Shown here: piece after piece, positions 15,551 through 16,763 of the stretch
Numbering within the stretch: position 1 is the stretch's first letter
Layout of the letters: each line of letters opens with the position of its first letter
DNA from: Pseudomonadota bacterium
Lineage (GTDB): Bacteria > Pseudomonadota > Gammaproteobacteria > Steroidobacterales > Steroidobacteraceae
Direction: 5' to 3'
NCBI GenBank assembly: GCA_023457495.1
Contig: JAEWLQ010000032.1
Location: forward strand, 1-16,763
Length of the DNA stretch: 16,763 bases
Program-made: the position numbers and the translations under genes
Notes under the pieces: generated by a model
What the model was told of the DNA's origin: nothing
The model's database searches: none
Seen by the model: the letters and a program-made list of their open reading frames with translations, nothing else

Positions 15551-16204
15551 ATGAACCTGGTCGGGCAGGTGGCCGAGGGCGGTGTCGCCGTGCTGGTCAC
15601 GCTGGGCCTTTCGATCCTGTTCCTGGCCGTGACCATCGAGCGCTTCAGGAACCTGCGCATCCGCGCCGTATTGCCGCCCGATCTGCTCGAGCGCGTTCAA
15701 CCGCTGTGGAGCGCGCGGCGCTTCGAGGAGCTCGAAAAGCTGCTGGCCGCGGAGCACAGCACGCTGGCGCGCGTGATCGGCTGCCTGGTCGAACATCGTC
15801 ATCAACCGTACACGGTGATCACGCAACTCGCCGGCGACCTCGCGTCGATGGAGCTGCGTCAGCATCAGCAACGGGCCTACGCGTTGGCGATCGTGGCGAC
15901 GGTCGCGCCGCTCGTCGGTCTGCTCGGCACGGTACTGGGGATGGTCGAGGCCTTTCACGTGATCGCCTACGCCGATGGGATGGGCAATCCGGCGCTGCTC
16001 GCGGGCGGCATCTCGAAGGCGCTGGTCAACACCGCCGCGGGCCTGGCGGTGGCGCTGCCGGCGCTCGGCATGCACCACTACTTCAAGCACCGGCTTGCGA
16101 TGCTGGGCCTCGAGCTGGAAAGACACGTCAACGCGCTGATCAAGTCGCAGTTCCTGTCCCCACCGGACGCGCCGGCGTTGCGCGCGGTTCAGCATGCGCA
16201 TTGA
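15551..16204 (+). CDS. exbB: ExbB/TolQ/MotA-family proton channel protein
   Basis: The 217-residue inner-membrane protein is the channel scaffold that couples proton flow to a TonB- or TolA-like arm. Three membrane segments are visible: about 11-30, 110-135 and 152-177. The pore-lining family motifs are TVAPLVGLLGTVLGMVEAF (117-135) and ALVNTAAGLAVALPALGM (157-174), with T127 and T161 at the positions of the conserved threonines. The cytoplasmic loop between segments 1 and 2 is helical and charged. ATG 15551 is the only good start since the frame is closed at 15527, but no Shine-Dalgarno sequence is evident. It overlaps exbD by 11 bases. ExbB is preferred over TolQ because a TonB-like gene rather than tolR-tolA-tolB context follows, but this is not decisive. 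Confidence 0.88.
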   Translation: MNLVGQVAEGGVAVLVTLGLSILFLAVTIERFRNLRIRAVLPPDLLERVQPLWSARRFEELEKLLAAEHSTLARVIGCLVEHRHQPYTVITQLAGDLASMELRQHQQRAYALAIVATVAPLVGLLGTVLGMVEAFHVIAYADGMGNPALLAGGISKALVNTAAGLAVALPALGMHHYFKHRLAMLGLELERHVNALIKSQFLSPPDAPALRAVQHAH

Positions 16205-16616
16205 GCTCAGCGTGGACGAGCAACCGGAGATCGGGCTGATCGCGCTGATCGATTGCATCCTGTTCCTGCTGATCTTTTTCATGGTCGCGACGTCGTTCAA
16301 GCAGCCGGTGGGCGAAAAGCCGCTGAAGGAATTGCCCATCACGTTGCCGGACGCGCAGGTGAGCCTGGAGCGCGCCGGCGCGAGCCCCACGCCGCTCGCG
16401 ATCGGGGTCGACAAGCAAGGCGTGCTGTATCTCGAGGGGAGCAGGGTGTCGGTGCAGGGGCTGCACGAACGGCTCGCGCAGGAAGCGGCTCTCGATCCAT
16501 CCCGGCCGATCCGTATCGAAGGCGACGAAATGGCGCGCTACCAGGACATCGTGCACGTGCTCGATCTGTGCCAGTTCGAAGGCTTCACGAAAATCTCCCT
16601 GCGGACCCGCCAGTGA
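16194..16616 (+). CDS. exbD: ExbD/TolR-family energy transducer
   Basis: The 140-residue single-pass protein has a short cytoplasmic N-terminus, one membrane helix (about 14-34) with the proton-carrying aspartate D20 in IALIDCILFLLIFFMVATSF, and a periplasmic domain (about 45-138). The C-terminal part has the typical IRIEGDEMARYQDIVHVLDLC block. ATG 16194 overlaps the exbB stop by 11 bases, so translation is coupled. With ExbB it should energise the TonB-like protein encoded just downstream. TolR is the alternative assignment; short length and neighbours favour ExbD. Confidence 0.88.
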   Translation: MRIELSVDEQPEIGLIALIDCILFLLIFFMVATSFKQPVGEKPLKELPITLPDAQVSLERAGASPTPLAIGVDKQGVLYLEGSRVSVQGLHERLAQEAALDPSRPIRIEGDEMARYQDIVHVLDLCQFEGFTKISLRTRQ

Positions 16617-16622
16617 AGAGGT

Positions 16623-16638
16623 CGTGGCCCCGGCCACG
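16623..16638. repeat. Small hairpin between exbD and the TonB-like gene
   Basis: CGTGGC (16623-16628) and GCCACG (16633-16638) form a six-base stem with a four-base loop, right after the exbD stop and seven bases before the GTG at 16645. It could influence translation of the next gene, or it may be incidental in this GC-rich sequence. Confidence 0.25.
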
Positions 16639-16644
16639 TAGTTA

Positions 16645-16763
16645 GTGTATCGCTCCTGCCTCGCGCTCTCCGTGAGCGCGCACGCCGTCCTCCTGACGCT
16701 GCTCTACTATTTCGGCAGCCTCCAGCCGGAGCGGCGCGCGCAGGCGGCCGAAGTGGCCGAGAG
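16645..16763 (+). CDS. TonB/TolA-like protein, N-terminus only (runs off the right edge)
   Basis: From GTG 16645 the frame reads VYRSCLALSVSAHAVLLT, then LLYYFGSLQPERRAQAAEVAE, and continues past the window. A single membrane helix with serine and histidine in SVSAH is the signature of the TonB/TolA anchor that contacts ExbB-ExbD, and the following Gln/Glu/Arg/Ala-rich stretch suits the periplasmic linker. The frame is closed at 16639-16641, so no earlier start exists in it, and no ribosome binding site is seen. A basic segment MKRSWPRPRS in another frame starts at GTG 16613, overlapping the exbD stop, and ends at 16645, suggesting that the real N-terminus has been split by a frameshift. TonB versus TolA cannot be decided without the C-terminus. 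Confidence 0.7.
   Translation, partial: MYRSCLALSVSAHAVLLTLLYYFGSLQPERRAQAAEVAE

Overview
The window comes from a GC-rich Gram-negative bacterium, most likely a proteobacterium. The signs are a TonB/ExbB/ExbD energy-transduction set, a lipoprotein, three proteins with twin-arginine-type leaders, DUF805, a full-length RecQ and a periplasmic IorAB-type molybdenum hydroxylase. A soil or plant-polymer-degrading gammaproteobacterium of the Xanthomonadales/Steroidobacter kind would fit, but that placement is inference. No tRNA, rRNA, IS element, CRISPR array or phage gene was seen.

Left part (1-7012), mostly housekeeping genes in alternating orientation. The first bases hold the start of a leftward gene. 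Next come a sparse stretch with one candidate 42-codon peptide gene (25-153) and an unrecognised rightward gene (333-1160). O-acetylhomoserine sulfhydrylase metY (leftward) is divergent from a DUF805 membrane protein. Then come recQ (leftward), a small coiled lipoprotein (rightward) and a secreted SEL1-repeat protein with a TonB-C-like domain (leftward).

Central part (7189-11769), one rightward run of four genes: the [2Fe-2S] and molybdopterin subunits of an isoquinoline-1-oxidoreductase-like hydroxylase, overlapping by ATGA, then almost immediately a LytS-type sensor kinase and a LytR/AlgR-type LytTR response regulator. The spacing suggests one operon. A strong imperfect hairpin at 11780-11806 separates it from the converging leftward operon.

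Right part. A leftward three-gene operon (15349 to 11808) encodes an exported GH51 alpha-L-arabinofuranosidase, an NmrA/QOR2-like NAD(P)-binding protein with a Tat-type leader, and an exported ThuA-domain protein. Together they look like an envelope module for arabinose-containing glycans. It is divergent from exbB-exbD and the start of a TonB/TolA-like gene that runs off the right edge. The region between them holds an operator-like inverted repeat (15477-15497). The TonB-like start appears to be interrupted by a frameshift.

No whole new system can be demonstrated. The best leads are the iorAB-lytS-lytR arrangement, the exported cofactor-binding SDR in the arabinofuranosidase operon, the pilin-like tail on the DUF805 protein, and the reading-frame oddities at the kinase/regulator junction and the TonB start.
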